NCBI RefSeq assembly: GCF_035998295.1
Contig: NZ_DASYHS010000193.1
Coordinates: 1-60,009, forward strand
Reading direction: 5' to 3'
DNA length: 60,009 bases
From: DASYHS01 sp035998295
Lineage (GTDB): Bacteria > Pseudomonadota > Alphaproteobacteria > Azospirillales > Azospirillaceae
Shown here: positions 26,599 through 36,008 of the stretch, in pieces
Layout: the number at the start of each line of letters is the position of its first letter
Position numbering within the stretch: the stretch's first letter is position 1
The notes under the pieces: generated by a model
Seen by the model: the letters and a program-made list of their open reading frames with translations, nothing else
Told to the model about the DNA's origin: nothing
The model's database searches: none
Position numbers and translations under genes: made by a program

Positions 26599-27165
26599 AT
26601 GGATCATCAGCCGCTCGCCGGAAAGACCATCGCCATTCTCGTCGCCAACGGCTTCGAGGAAACGGAAATGACTGAACCGCAGCGCGCCCTGCTCAAGGCC
26701 GGTGCCACGCTGCGTCTGATCTCGCCCGAGCAGGGACTGGTCAACGGCTGGCACGGCAAGGCCTGGGGCCACTACTTCCCGGTCGACAAGCAGGTCGGCG
26801 AAGTGCTCGCGGCGGACTACGACATGCTGCTGCTGCCCGGCGGCGAGCGCAGCGTCGCCAAGCTCGCGCAGAGCCCGCACACCAAGCGCATCGTCGGCAG
26901 CTTCGTGGACGGCGGCAAGCCGATCGCGGCGATCGACGACGGGGTGGAGCTGCTGGCCCTCGTCGATCGCATCAAGGGCCGGGCGCTGACCGGCGCCGAG
27001 GGCTCCCGCAACGCGCTCGAGGCGGCCGGCGCCACCTGGAGCGAGGAGCAGGTCGTCGTCGACAAGGCCCTCGTCACCGCCAACGGCCCCGACGCCCTGC
27101 CGGCCTTCGTCGAGCAGGCCGTGAAGGTCTTCGCCGAGGCGGCGCAGGTCAAGAAGGCCGCCTGA
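26599..27165 (+). CDS. DJ-1/PfpI-family protein lacking the nucleophilic cysteine
   Basis: The protein has 188 residues with the PfpI/YhbO-type fold. The conserved acidic residue Glu20 is in ANGFEETE, and the strand before the elbow is YDMLLLPGG. At the nucleophile elbow, where relatives have A-I-C-H-G, this protein has A-I-D-D-G, so Asp113 replaces Cys and Asp114 replaces His. Protease, deglycase or glyoxalase chemistry by the usual mechanism is therefore unlikely. It may be a binding or stress protein. It is monocistronic with a strong terminator. Confidence 0.88.
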   Translation: MDHQPLAGKTIAILVANGFEETEMTEPQRALLKAGATLRLISPEQGLVNGWHGKAWGHYFPVDKQVGEVLAADYDMLLLPGGERSVAKLAQSPHTKRIVGSFVDGGKPIAAIDDGVELLALVDRIKGRALTGAEGSRNALEAAGATWSEEQVVVDKALVTANGPDALPAFVEQAVKVFAEAAQVKKAA

Positions 27166-27195
27166 GGCGGCCCGGGTCAAGAAGGCCGCCTGAGG
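27148..27195 (+). repeat. Tandem duplication of the 3' end of the DJ-1-like gene
   Basis: A 20-base segment containing the last codons and the TGA is repeated exactly (27148-27167 and 27176-27195, period 28). The second copy is outside the coding region. Confidence 0.95.
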
Positions 27196-27206
27196 CCTTT
27201 CTTCCG

Positions 27207-27249
27207 AAAAAGGCGTCGTCCCTGCCGGGACGGCGCCTTTTTCTTTTTT
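27207..27249 (+). terminator. Rho-independent terminator
   Basis: An A-rich 16-bp stem (27207-27222 with 27227-27242, one G-T type mismatch) with a 4-base loop is followed by a T-run to 27249. It serves the DJ-1-like gene and, in reverse, possibly the convergent opp operon. Confidence 0.92.
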
Positions 27250-27251
27250 AT

Positions 27252-28244
27252 CTACCCCTCGCGGAGATGGCAGGCCACGAGGTGCCCGGGGCGCACCTCC
27301 TCCAGGGCCGGCGCCTGGGCGGCGCAGCGGTCGTGGGCGAGCGGGCAGCGCGTGCGCAGGCCGCAGCCCGACGGCGGGGCGAGCACGGAGGCCGGCTCGC
27401 CCGCCAGCACGAGGCGCCGCTTGGCCCGCTCGCGGTCCGGGTCGGGGATCGGCACCGCCGAGATCAGCGCGCGGGTGTAGGGGTGGCGCGGATCGCGGAA
27501 GATCGCGTCGCGGTCCGCGATTTCGGCGACGCGCCCGAGATGGAGCACCATGATCCGGTGGCTGACCTGGCGCACCACCGACAGGTCGTGGCCGATGAAG
27601 ATCATCGACAGCCCGCGCTCGCGCTGGAGGCGCTTCAGGAGGTTGACGATCTGCGCCCGGATCGACACGTCGAGCGCCGAGACCGGCTCGTCGCAGACCA
27701 GCAGGCTCGGCCCGGCGATCACCGCCCGCGCGATCGCGACCCGCTGGGCCTGCCCGCCCGACACCTCGTGCGGGTAGCGGTTGACCATCTCCGGCGCGAG
27801 GCCGACCTCGGCCATGGCCTCCTCGACCCGCCGCCGCCGCCCGGCCGCGGACAGCCCGGGCTGGAAGGTCTCCAGCGGTTCGGCCAGGATGGCGCCCACC
27901 GTCATCCGGGGATCGAGCGAGGTCACCGGGTCCTGGAAGACCATCTGCATCTCGCGGCGCCGGGACCGCAGCTCGCGCGGGCCGAGCGAGCGCAGGTCGC
28001 GGCCGCGCCACGCCACCGTCCCCGCCGCCGGCTCGATCAGGCGCAGCACGGCGCGCCCGAGCGTCGATTTCCCGCAACCGGACTCGCCGACGACGCCCAG
28101 CGTCTCTCCCGCCTCCAGGTCGAAGTCGACGCCGTCCACCGCCCTCAGCACGGCCGGCCGGCGCAGCGGGCCGCGCGGCACCCGGAACAGGACGCGCAGG
28201 CCCCGCACGCTCAGCAGGGTAGGCGCAGAAGGAGGCGCGGTCAC
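27252..28244 (-). CDS. oppF: Oligopeptide ABC transporter ATP-binding protein OppF
   Basis: This 330-residue ABC ATPase has Walker A GESGCGKST, signature VSGGQAQRVAIARA, Walker B LLVCDEPVSALD and the H-loop GHDLSVV. The C-terminal oligopeptide/dipeptide extension (HPYTRALISAVP and the Cys-containing tail CGLRTRCPLAHDRC) is present and may bind an Fe-S cluster, as in OppD/F relatives. It pairs with OppD to power peptide import. The GTG start overlaps the oppD stop (GTGA). It is the last gene of the operon. Confidence 0.93.
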   Translation of the reverse strand: MTAPPSAPTLLSVRGLRVLFRVPRGPLRRPAVLRAVDGVDFDLEAGETLGVVGESGCGKSTLGRAVLRLIEPAAGTVAWRGRDLRSLGPRELRSRRREMQMVFQDPVTSLDPRMTVGAILAEPLETFQPGLSAAGRRRRVEEAMAEVGLAPEMVNRYPHEVSGGQAQRVAIARAVIAGPSLLVCDEPVSALDVSIRAQIVNLLKRLQRERGLSMIFIGHDLSVVRQVSHRIMVLHLGRVAEIADRDAIFRDPRHPYTRALISAVPIPDPDRERAKRRLVLAGEPASVLAPPSGCGLRTRCPLAHDRCAAQAPALEEVRPGHLVACHLREG

Positions 28245-29275
28245 GGCCCCCCTCCCGCCGCCGTATCCCGGTGGCAGGCGCTGGCCCGCGCCGCCGGGTC
28301 GCGCCCGTCGAGCCCGCGCAGCCCCGGCTCCTCGCGCCGGCAGCGGTCGCCCGCCTCCGCGCACCGCCCCAGGAAGGCGCAGCCCCGCGCCGGATCGCCG
28401 GACGCCGGCGGCTGGCCGGGGATCGCCGGCAGCTCGTCGGGCACGTCGGCGTCGAGCCGGGGCACGCAGCCGAGGAGTGCCCGCGTATAGGGATGGCGCG
28501 GGTCGTGGAAGAGGTCGCGCACGGGCCCGCGCTCGACGATGCGGCCGGCATAGGTCACCACGACCCGGTCGGCGAGGCCCGCGACCACGCCGAGGTCGTG
28601 GGTGATCAGGACGATGGCGGTGCCGAACTCCCACCTCGCCTCGGCCAGCAGGTCCAGGATGTCGGCCTGGACCGTGACGTCGAGCGCCGTCGTCGGCTCG
28701 TCGGCGATCAGCAGTTCCGGCCGGCACAGCAGCGCGGTCGCGATCATGACGCGCTGGCGCATGCCGCCGGACAGCTCGTGCGGATAGGCGTCGAGGCGCC
28801 GCGCCGCGTCCGGGATGCGCACGAGGTCCAGCATCTCGGCCGCGCGCCGGCGGGCGTCCCGGGCCGACAGGCCCCGGTGCAGCCGCAGCACCTCGGTCAT
28901 CTGGGTCGAGACGCGCAGATACGGGTTCAGCGACGTCATCGGGTTCTGGAAGACCATGGCGACGCGCGCGCCGCGGATGCGGTTGAGGCGGCGTGCCGGC
29001 AGGCCAAGGATCTCCTCCCCGCCGAGCCGCACGCTCCCGCTCGCGCGGCCGTTCGCGGCCAGCAGGCCCATCGCCGCCAGGAAGAGCTGGGTCTTGCCCG
29101 ACCCCGACTCGCCGACCACGCCGACCACCTCGCCCGCGGCGACGGTAAGGTCGACGTCGCGCACCGCCCGCACCTCGCCGTCCTCGGTCGCGAACGCGAC
29201 GTTCAGCCCCGACACCTCCAGCAGGGGGCCGGCACGGCAGGGAGCGGTCCCCCGGTCCATTGTGGGGTCCGTCAC
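28241..29275 (-). CDS. oppD: Oligopeptide ABC transporter ATP-binding protein OppD
   Basis: The ABC ATPase has about 344 residues, with Walker A GESGSGKTQ, Q-loop VFQNPMTSLNP, signature LSGGMRQRVMIA, Walker B LLIADEPTTALD and H-loop THDLGVV. The C-terminal OppD/F extension contains HPYTRALLGCVP and a Cys-rich tail. It starts at GTG 29275, overlapping the oppC stop, with ATG 29260 as an alternative, and it overlaps oppF by 4 bases. Confidence 0.93.
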   Translation of the reverse strand: MTDPTMDRGTAPCRAGPLLEVSGLNVAFATEDGEVRAVRDVDLTVAAGEVVGVVGESGSGKTQLFLAAMGLLAANGRASGSVRLGGEEILGLPARRLNRIRGARVAMVFQNPMTSLNPYLRVSTQMTEVLRLHRGLSARDARRRAAEMLDLVRIPDAARRLDAYPHELSGGMRQRVMIATALLCRPELLIADEPTTALDVTVQADILDLLAEARWEFGTAIVLITHDLGVVAGLADRVVVTYAGRIVERGPVRDLFHDPRHPYTRALLGCVPRLDADVPDELPAIPGQPPASGDPARGCAFLGRCAEAGDRCRREEPGLRGLDGRDPAARASACHRDTAAGGGP

Positions 29276-30141
29276 GGGTCCCTCGGGTCCAGGGCGTCGC
29301 GCAGGCCGTCGCCGAGGAAGTTGAGGCAGAACAGCGTCGCCGCGAGGAAGCCGGCCGGGAAGACCAGCATCCAGGGCGCCCTCTCCATGTTCGCGACCCC
29401 GTCGCCGATCAGCACGCCCCAGCTCGTCGCCGGTTCGCGCACCCCGAGGCCGAGGAAGCTCAGCAGGCTCTCGAGCAGGATCACCTTGGGGACGGTCAGC
29501 GTCGCGTAGACCACGACCGGGCCGAGCGCGTTCGGCACGACGTGGCGCCGGATGATCGCGGCGCTCCCCAGGCCGCCGGCCCGCGCCGCCTCTATGTAGG
29601 GCAGGCGCTTGATGCTCAGCGTCTGGCCGCGGACGATCCGCGCCATGTCCAGCCATGCCACGGCCCCGATCGCGACGAAGATCAGCAGGATGTTCCTGCC
29701 GAAGAAGACCATCAGCAGGATCACGAAGAACATGAACGGCAGCGCGTACAGCACGTCGACGATCCGCATCATCACGGCGTCGACCCGCCCGCCGGCATAG
29801 CCCGCGACCGAACCCCAGGCGACGCCGATGACCAGGCTGACCAGCGTCGCGGCCAGGCCGACCGCCAGCGACACCCGGCCGCCGTGCAGGGTGCGCGCCA
29901 GGATGTCCCTGCCGTTCGCGTCCGTGCCGAACGGGTGGCCGGCGGCGATGTCGGGCGGGCTCTGGATCGCGTCCCAGAACACCTCGCCCGGCGGCACCGG
30001 ATGAAGGAGCGGGCCGAGGAGGCACGCGGCCGCGATCGCCGCCAGCACGGCGCCGGCGGTGAGCGCCGCCCGGTTGCGCCGCAGCCGGCGCCAGGCATCC
30101 GCCCCCGGCGAGCGTCCCGCGACCGCGGACCGGACCTCCAT
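29272..30141 (-). CDS. oppC: Oligopeptide ABC transporter permease OppC
   Basis: This 289-residue inner-membrane permease has the OppC N-terminal region (first membrane segment about residues 28-45), the GTDANGRDILARTLHGGR motif and the EAA loop (YIEAARAGGLGSAAIIRRHV). The frame is open upstream to 30567, but that part is oppB on another frame. The ATG at 30141 gives the normal length. It lies 11 bases after oppB and overlaps oppD. Confidence 0.93.
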   Translation of the reverse strand: MEVRSAVAGRSPGADAWRRLRRNRAALTAGAVLAAIAAACLLGPLLHPVPPGEVFWDAIQSPPDIAAGHPFGTDANGRDILARTLHGGRVSLAVGLAATLVSLVIGVAWGSVAGYAGGRVDAVMMRIVDVLYALPFMFFVILLMVFFGRNILLIFVAIGAVAWLDMARIVRGQTLSIKRLPYIEAARAGGLGSAAIIRRHVVPNALGPVVVYATLTVPKVILLESLLSFLGLGVREPATSWGVLIGDGVANMERAPWMLVFPAGFLAATLFCLNFLGDGLRDALDPRDP

Positions 30142-30152
30142 TCTCCGCCCCC

Positions 30153-31076
30153 TCAGTCGTACCGGACGCGCGGGTCGAGCGCGCCGTAGAGCAGGTCCAC
30201 CACGAGGTTGAACAGGATGATCAGCGCGCCGTAGAAGACCACGACGCCCATCACCAGCGTGTAGTCGCGGTTGAGCGCGCCCTGCACGAAATGCCGGCCG
30301 ATCCCCGGCAGGCCGAAGATCTGCTCGATCACGACCGAGCCCGTCAGGATGCCCGCCGTCGCCGGGCCGAGATACGAGACGACCGGCAGCAGCGCACCGC
30401 GGAGCGCATGGCGGAACAGGACCGCGCGTTCCGGCAGCCCCTTGGCGCGCGCGGTGCGGATGAAGTCCGACCGCAGGATCTCGATCAGGCCGGCGCGGGT
30501 CAGGCGGGCGACGTAGGCGACCTGCGGCAGCGCCAGCGCCACCACCGGCAGCACGAGATGCCGCCACTGCCCGTCGCCCCAGCCGGCGACCGGAAGCCAG
30601 GCCAGGTAGACGCCGAACACCAGGCTGAGGAACGGCGCCACCACGAAGGTCGGCACCGCGACCCCGGCGATGGCGCCGGTCATCAGGGCGCGGTCGAGGA
30701 CGGTGTTCCGGCGCAGCGCCGCGATCGAGCCGAGCGTGGCGCCGGCCAGGGCCGCGCCCACGATCGCGATCCCGCCGATCCTCAGCGAGACCGGCAGTCC
30801 GTTCCGGATCAGCTCGCCGACCGAGAAGTCCTTGTACTTGAACGACGGCCCCAGGTCGCCGGTCAGGACCCCGCCGAGATAGGCGGCGTACTGGGCCAGG
30901 AGCGGCCGGTCCAGCTCGTAGGCGCGCAGAAGGTTGGCCTCGATCTCGGCCGGCACCATCCGCTCGCCGTCGAACGGGCCGCCCGGCGCCAGCCGCATCA
31001 TGAAGAAGGCGAGCGTGACGATGACGAACAGCGTCGGCACCGCGCCGAACAGCCGGCGCACGGCATAGGTCAGCAC
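30153..31076 (-). CDS. oppB: Oligopeptide ABC transporter permease OppB
   Basis: This 307-residue inner-membrane permease has the OppB N-terminal motif (RRLFGAVPTLFVIVTLAFFMMRLAPGGPF, in part), several membrane spans, the EAA loop (FIRTARAKGLPERAVLFRHA) and the C-terminal GLPGIGRHFVQGALNRDY. It forms the channel with OppC. It lies 13 bases downstream of oppA. Confidence 0.94.
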   Translation of the reverse strand: MLTYAVRRLFGAVPTLFVIVTLAFFMMRLAPGGPFDGERMVPAEIEANLLRAYELDRPLLAQYAAYLGGVLTGDLGPSFKYKDFSVGELIRNGLPVSLRIGGIAIVGAALAGATLGSIAALRRNTVLDRALMTGAIAGVAVPTFVVAPFLSLVFGVYLAWLPVAGWGDGQWRHLVLPVVALALPQVAYVARLTRAGLIEILRSDFIRTARAKGLPERAVLFRHALRGALLPVVSYLGPATAGILTGSVVIEQIFGLPGIGRHFVQGALNRDYTLVMGVVVFYGALIILFNLVVDLLYGALDPRVRYD

Positions 31077-31089
31077 CGGGCGGCGGCCC

Positions 31090-32694
31090 TCATTCCCCGA
31101 TCGAGACGTAGCGGGTCAGGTGGTAGTTCATGATGTTGCCGATCCAGCCCTTGACGTGGGGCGCCGCCATGTGGGGACGGGTGTAGTGGTGGATCGGGAT
31201 GATCGCATGCGCCTCCAGCAGGCGCCGCTCCGCCTCCTGCATCAGCAGCGCCCGCTTGTCGAGGTCGTCCTCGACCCCCGCCCGCTTCAAGAGCGCATCG
31301 TACTCCGCGTCCTCGAAGTCCGCCGGATTCTGCACGCCGATGTCGCTGCGGAACAGGTCGAGGAAGCTGTTCGCGTCGTTGTAGTCGCCGATCCAGCCGA
31401 ACCGGGCGAGGTCCTTGTAGGCGTTCTTGTCGCGGGTATCGAGGAACACCTTCCACTCCTCCGTCCGCAGGTCGACGTCCACGCCGAGCTTCTGCTTCCA
31501 CATCGTCGCGATCGCGATGGCGATCTTCCTGTGGCGCTCGCCGGCGTTGGACAGGTACTCGACCTGCAGCGGATTGTCGGGTCCGTAGCCGGCCTCGGCC
31601 ATCAGCTCGCGCGCGAGCTGGTCGCGCTCGTCCTGCGTCATGCCGGCATAGTCCAGCGACTGGGACTCGTAATGGTTCGTGCCCTGCGGGATCCAGCCAT
31701 AGGCCGGCAGCTCGCCGCCCTGGGTGATCTTCTCGACCAGCAGGTCGCGGTCGATGGCCAGCGACAGCGCCTTGCGCAGTTCCGGGTTCGACTTCCAAGG
31801 CTCGTTGTTCAGGTTGAACGCGTAGACGTAGGTGCCGAAATAGGGCGCGTTGCGGAACGCGTCCGGCATGTTCTCCTCGGCCCAGGCGATCTGTTGGGGC
31901 GGCATCTCGTAGGTCGTGTCGAGCTCGCCGGCGCGGAAGCGCTTGAACTCCGCGTCGATGTCCTCGGTCGCGTGGAAGAACACCGTATCGACGGCGACGT
32001 CGGCGGCCCCGTGGTAATGGGGGTTCTTCACCAGCTTGACGTGGCTCTGCGGCACGTGCTCGGCCAGCATGTAGGCGCCGTTGGAGACGAGGTTGCCCGG
32101 CTTCACGTGGTCGGCGCCGAACTTCTCGTGCGCCGCCTTGGAGATCGGATAGGTGGAGGGGTGCATCTGCGCCGCGAGGAAATAGGGCGTCGGCGCGCGC
32201 AGCGTCACCTCCAGGGTCCTGGCGTCGACCGCCCGGACGCCGAGCGTCTCCGGCGGCTTCTCGCCCTTCGTGATCGCCTCGGCGTTGGCGACCGGCCACA
32301 GGAAGCGGGCATAGTCGGCGGCCGTCGCCGGATCGACCAGGCGCCGCCAGGAATGGACGAAGTCCTCGGCGGTGACCGGCGTGCCGTCCGACCACTTCGC
32401 GTCGTCGCGGAGCGTGAAGGTATAGACGAGATCGTCCCCGCTGACCGTCCAGCTCTCGGCGACGCCGGGCTGCGGCGTCGCGTCGGGACCGGGGGTCAGG
32501 AGCCCCTCGTACAGGTCCATCTGGATGTAGGCGTCCGGCATGCCCGTGGACTTGTGGATGTCCAGGGTCTCGGCGTCCGGCCCGTTGCCGCGGCGGAGCA
32601 CCGTCTCGGCCCGGGCCTGGTCGGCGGCCAGCGCACCCGTGCCGAGGACCAGGGCCATGACGGCACCGGCCATGAGCTTGCGAATGTCCCGCAT
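31090..32694 (-). CDS. oppA: Periplasmic oligopeptide-binding protein OppA
   Basis: The protein has 534 residues. A signal peptide (about residues 1-29, ending ADQARA-E) exports it to the periplasm; there is no lipobox Cys. The SBP_bac_5 fold is recognisable from GLLTPGPDATPQPGVAESW, YTFTLRDDAKWSDGTPVTAEDF and FNLNNEPWKSNPELRKALSLAIDR. The ATG at 32694 is chosen for the signal peptide and the GGGAAG upstream. It is the first gene of oppABCDF and supplies peptides to OppBC. The peptide length preference is not predictable. Confidence 0.94.
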   Translation of the reverse strand: MRDIRKLMAGAVMALVLGTGALAADQARAETVLRRGNGPDAETLDIHKSTGMPDAYIQMDLYEGLLTPGPDATPQPGVAESWTVSGDDLVYTFTLRDDAKWSDGTPVTAEDFVHSWRRLVDPATAADYARFLWPVANAEAITKGEKPPETLGVRAVDARTLEVTLRAPTPYFLAAQMHPSTYPISKAAHEKFGADHVKPGNLVSNGAYMLAEHVPQSHVKLVKNPHYHGAADVAVDTVFFHATEDIDAEFKRFRAGELDTTYEMPPQQIAWAEENMPDAFRNAPYFGTYVYAFNLNNEPWKSNPELRKALSLAIDRDLLVEKITQGGELPAYGWIPQGTNHYESQSLDYAGMTQDERDQLARELMAEAGYGPDNPLQVEYLSNAGERHRKIAIAIATMWKQKLGVDVDLRTEEWKVFLDTRDKNAYKDLARFGWIGDYNDANSFLDLFRSDIGVQNPADFEDAEYDALLKRAGVEDDLDKRALLMQEAERRLLEAHAIIPIHHYTRPHMAAPHVKGWIGNIMNYHLTRYVSIGE

Positions 32695-32810
32695 TCGTTT
32701 CACTTCCCTGTCTCGATGTCGGTCGTCGCCTGCGCCGCGCCCCTTGACGGTTTCCCTGCCGGGAACGGCTCGTCCGGTGCGTTCTGAATACGATCGACGG
32801 TATCCAGACA

Positions 32811-32837
32811 CACGTATGTCGGCAATGAAATTGTCAA
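32811..32837 (-). promoter_or_regulatory. Candidate promoter for oppABCDF
   Basis: On the minus strand a perfect TTGACA (32837-32832) is followed 15 bases later by TACGTG, about 115 bases before oppA. The -35 match is good, but the -10 and spacing are weak. Confidence 0.3.
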
Positions 32838-32940
32838 TCGCGAGGCAGGATTCGACCCGCGACCGCTTCTGCGGAGCGGAAGCGCCGTCCGGGGGTTATG
32901 GAAGGGGAACGGGGGCGGAGGTCGCCGCCGGGGGAGGTCC

Positions 32941-35214
32941 ATGTCCACGACGCTGAGCGAACCGATACCGGAACCCGCCGATGCGCGCAACGGCGGGGAA
33001 GATCCCCTGCTGGCGCCGGGGCGCACCTGCTGGCGCGTCGAGCCGGCGCGCCGGATGGCCTGCCTCGTGGACGCCGACGACTACTTCCGGGCCGTGCACG
33101 CGGCCCTGGCCAAGGCCCGCCACCAGATCCTGCTGATCGGCTGGGACTTCGACACGCGGATGGCGTTCGGCCCCGAGACCGCCGCCCGGGCCGGCACGGC
33201 CGACCGCCTCGGCCCCTATCTCGACCGGCTCGTGGCAGCCCGGCCGGGCCTGCGGGCCCATGTCCTGAAATGGGACTTCTCGATGATCTTCGCGCTGGAG
33301 CGCGAGATGATCCCGGTCTTCGTGATCGACTGGATGAGCAATCCCCGCGTCTCCTTCCGCGTCGACGGACGGCACCCGCGCGGTGCCAGCCACCACCAGA
33401 AGCTCGTCGTCGTCGACGACCGGGTGGCGTTCTGCGGCGGCCTCGACCTGACGGCGCGGCGCTGGGACACGCGCCGGCACCTGGACGACGACCCCGGCCG
33501 CGTCGATCCCGGCGGCGCCCCCTACGCCCCGTTCCACGACGCCGCGATGGCGGTCGACGGGGCGGCCGCCGCCGCCATCGGCACGCTCGCGCGCGAACGC
33601 TGGCGGCGCGCCACCGGCGAGACACTGGCACCACCGCCGCCCGTCGGGCCGGAAGAGCCGGACGCCTGGCCGGACGTCGTCCCCTCGCTGCGCGAGGTCG
33701 GGATCGGCATCGCGCGGACCGATCCCGAGCACGAGGGCCGCCCCGAGGTCCGGGAGGTGGAGGCGCTGTACCTGGAGGCCATCCGCCGGGCGCGGCGCAG
33801 CATCTACCTGGAGACCCAGTACTTCACCTGCGAACGCGTCGCCGACGCGATCGCGGCCCGGCTCGCCGAGCCGGACGGACCGGAGGTGGTGGTGATCGGC
33901 CCGCATCGCTGCTCGGGCTGGCTGGAGGAGGAGGTGATGGGCCCCAAGCGGCAGAAGATCCTGCGCCGCCTGCGGGCGCGGGATCGGCACGGCCGGTTCC
34001 GGCTGCTGGTGCCGGTGACCGCGCGCGGCACGCCGAAGAACGTGCACGCGAAGATCGCCGTGATCGACGACCGCCTGCTGCGCATCGGCTCGGCGAACCT
34101 GAACAACCGCTCCATGGGCCTCGACACCGAATGCGACCTCGCGGTCGAGGCCGTCCCGGGGACCGCCCGCGAGGCCGCGACGCGCCGCGTCGTCGCCGGC
34201 TTGCGCGACGACCTGCTGGCCGAGCATCTCGGGCGGACGGCCGCGGAGGTCGGCCGCAGCCTGGAGGAGACGGGCTCGCTGGTCGCGACGATCGAGGCGC
34301 TGGGCGAGGCGCTGGGCGGCGGCGCGGACGCGGCGGGCCGGCCCCGCCTCCTGCCGCTCGAAATCCTGGAGCCGGCCGGCGACTGCGGCGGCGGGCCAGG
34401 GGAGGAGAACGAGATCGAAGGGTTGCTCGTCGACAGCCCGCTGATCGATCCCGAGCGGCCGGTGCGCGCGGAGGACCTGACGCGGATGCTGCTGCCGGAC
34501 CATGACGAGGCTCGCCCGCACCGCCGCTTCCTCCTCGCGGCCGGCGCCCTCGTGCTGCTGGCCGGCGCCCTGCTGGCGCTGTGGCGCTTCACCCCGCTGT
34601 CGGCGTTCGCCGACGTCGACGCGATCCTCGGCTGGGCCGAGGGACTGGCGGCGATGGGGCCCGCGGGCATGCTCCTGACCATCGGCCTGTTCGTCGCCGG
34701 AAGCTGCGCGATGTTCCCGGTCACGGTGATGATCGCGGTGACCGCGATCGCGCTCGGCCCGCTGGCGGGGTTCGCGACGGCGCTCGCCGGGAGCGTGCTC
34801 GCCGCGGCGATCCTGTTCGCGCTCGGGCGGTTCGGCGGCCGGGACCTCGTGCGCCGCTTCGGCGGCAGGACGGTCAACCGCATCAGCCGAAGGCTCGGCC
34901 AGGGCGGCATCCTGACCGTGGCGGTGCTCCGGGTGATGCCGGTGGCGCCGTTCACGGTCGTGAATCTGGTAGCCGGGGCCTCCCATCTGCGCTTCACTCA
35001 CTTCGTCGTCGGAACGCTCGTCGGGATGACGCCGGGAGTGCTCGCGTTCAGCCTGTTCGGCGGCCAGCTCGAGCGGGCGTTGCGCGATCCCGCGCCCGCG
35101 ACGGTGGCGGTCGCCGTCCTGCTCGGCGCCGCGGCCATCGGCCTGGGCTGGATCGCCAACAGGCTCTTCGGGCCGAGGGGAACGGCACAACGCAAGGACG
35201 GGGAAGCAGCGTGA
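32941..35214 (+). CDS. Phospholipase D/cardiolipin synthase-like enzyme fused to a VTT (SNARE-associated) membrane domain
   Basis: This 757-residue protein has two HKD motifs, SHHQKLVVVDD (His152, Lys154) and VHAKIAVIDD (His369, Lys371), forming a phospholipase D/cardiolipin synthase-type active site at residues ~40-430. A linker leads to a C-terminal VTT/DedA-like membrane domain (about 525-750) with LFVAGSCAMFPVTVMIAVTA and RVMPVAPFTVVNLVAGAS. The fusion suggests phospholipid headgroup exchange tied to membrane lipid movement. It is the first of three overlapping genes matching the E. coli clsB-ybhP-ybhN set. The exact product is unknown. Confidence 0.9.
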   Translation: MSTTLSEPIPEPADARNGGEDPLLAPGRTCWRVEPARRMACLVDADDYFRAVHAALAKARHQILLIGWDFDTRMAFGPETAARAGTADRLGPYLDRLVAARPGLRAHVLKWDFSMIFALEREMIPVFVIDWMSNPRVSFRVDGRHPRGASHHQKLVVVDDRVAFCGGLDLTARRWDTRRHLDDDPGRVDPGGAPYAPFHDAAMAVDGAAAAAIGTLARERWRRATGETLAPPPPVGPEEPDAWPDVVPSLREVGIGIARTDPEHEGRPEVREVEALYLEAIRRARRSIYLETQYFTCERVADAIAARLAEPDGPEVVVIGPHRCSGWLEEEVMGPKRQKILRRLRARDRHGRFRLLVPVTARGTPKNVHAKIAVIDDRLLRIGSANLNNRSMGLDTECDLAVEAVPGTAREAATRRVVAGLRDDLLAEHLGRTAAEVGRSLEETGSLVATIEALGEALGGGADAAGRPRLLPLEILEPAGDCGGGPGEENEIEGLLVDSPLIDPERPVRAEDLTRMLLPDHDEARPHRRFLLAAGALVLLAGALLALWRFTPLSAFADVDAILGWAEGLAAMGPAGMLLTIGLFVAGSCAMFPVTVMIAVTAIALGPLAGFATALAGSVLAAAILFALGRFGGRDLVRRFGGRTVNRISRRLGQGGILTVAVLRVMPVAPFTVVNLVAGASHLRFTHFVVGTLVGMTPGVLAFSLFGGQLERALRDPAPATVAVAVLLGAAAIGLGWIANRLFGPRGTAQRKDGEAA

Positions 35215-36008
35215 CGGATCTGGCCGGCAAGCGGGAAGCGGAGACCCCCGCGGACGAGGATGGCATCGACGAGCGCGACGAGCGCCCGGGGCAGGCCCCG
35301 GAAGGCTCGGCGAACTTCCGCATCGCGACCTACAACGTCCACAGCTGCGTCGGCATCGACGCGAAGTTCTCGCCCGCGCGCATCGCCGACGTGATCCGGC
35401 AGCTCGACTGCGCGGTCGTCGGCCTGCAGGAGGTCGGCTGGCACCACCGCGGCGAGATCGGCCTCGACCAGTTCGAATACCTGTCGCGGGCGACGGGCCT
35501 GGCAGCCCATGCCGGGCCGACGAAGCACCATGAGCGCGCGCATTACGGCAACGCGCTGCTCACCAACCTGCCGATCCGCGATCTGCGGCACATCGACCTG
35601 TCGGTCGGCAGCCGCGAGCCGCGCGGCGCGATCGACGCCGACATCGAGATCGCCGGACGGCTCGTCCGCGTCATCGTCGCCCATCTCGGCCTCGACCCTT
35701 GGGAGCGCAACACCCAGATCGGGCGCATCCTCCACGCGGTCGAGGACGGCGGCAGGATCCCGACCGTCTTCCTGGGCGACCTCAACGAATGGCGCGGCCG
35801 GTCGCCCCGCATCCGCAGGCTTCACCACACCTTCCCGGACTGCGCGGCGCCGCGCAGCTTCCACGTCCGCATGCCGGCGCTGCGCCTGGACCGCATCTTC
35901 GTGACCGACGAGCTGCTGCTCTCCAGCTTCGACGTCGTGCGCACGCCCCTGACGCGGCGCGCCTCCGACCACCTGCCGGTACGGGCGACGATCGCCCTGC
36001 GGCAATGA
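35211..36008 (+). CDS. Endonuclease/exonuclease/phosphatase-family protein (YbhP-like)
   Basis: This 265-residue protein starts at the GTG overlapping the upstream stop. After a charged N-terminal ~35 residues it has EEP-superfamily motifs: IATYNVHSC, GLQEVGW (metal-binding Glu), VIVAHLGLD, FLGDLNEW (metal-binding Asp/Asn) and ASDHLPV (catalytic Asp-His). The EEP fold cleaves phosphodiesters of nucleic acids or of phospholipids and inositol phosphates. With a phospholipase D-like neighbour, lipid phosphodiesters are the more likely substrate, as suggested by the E. coli ybhP context. It overlaps the next gene by 4 bases. Confidence 0.88.
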   Translation: MTDLAGKREAETPADEDGIDERDERPGQAPEGSANFRIATYNVHSCVGIDAKFSPARIADVIRQLDCAVVGLQEVGWHHRGEIGLDQFEYLSRATGLAAHAGPTKHHERAHYGNALLTNLPIRDLRHIDLSVGSREPRGAIDADIEIAGRLVRVIVAHLGLDPWERNTQIGRILHAVEDGGRIPTVFLGDLNEWRGRSPRIRRLHHTFPDCAAPRSFHVRMPALRLDRIFVTDELLLSSFDVVRTPLTRRASDHLPVRATIALRQ

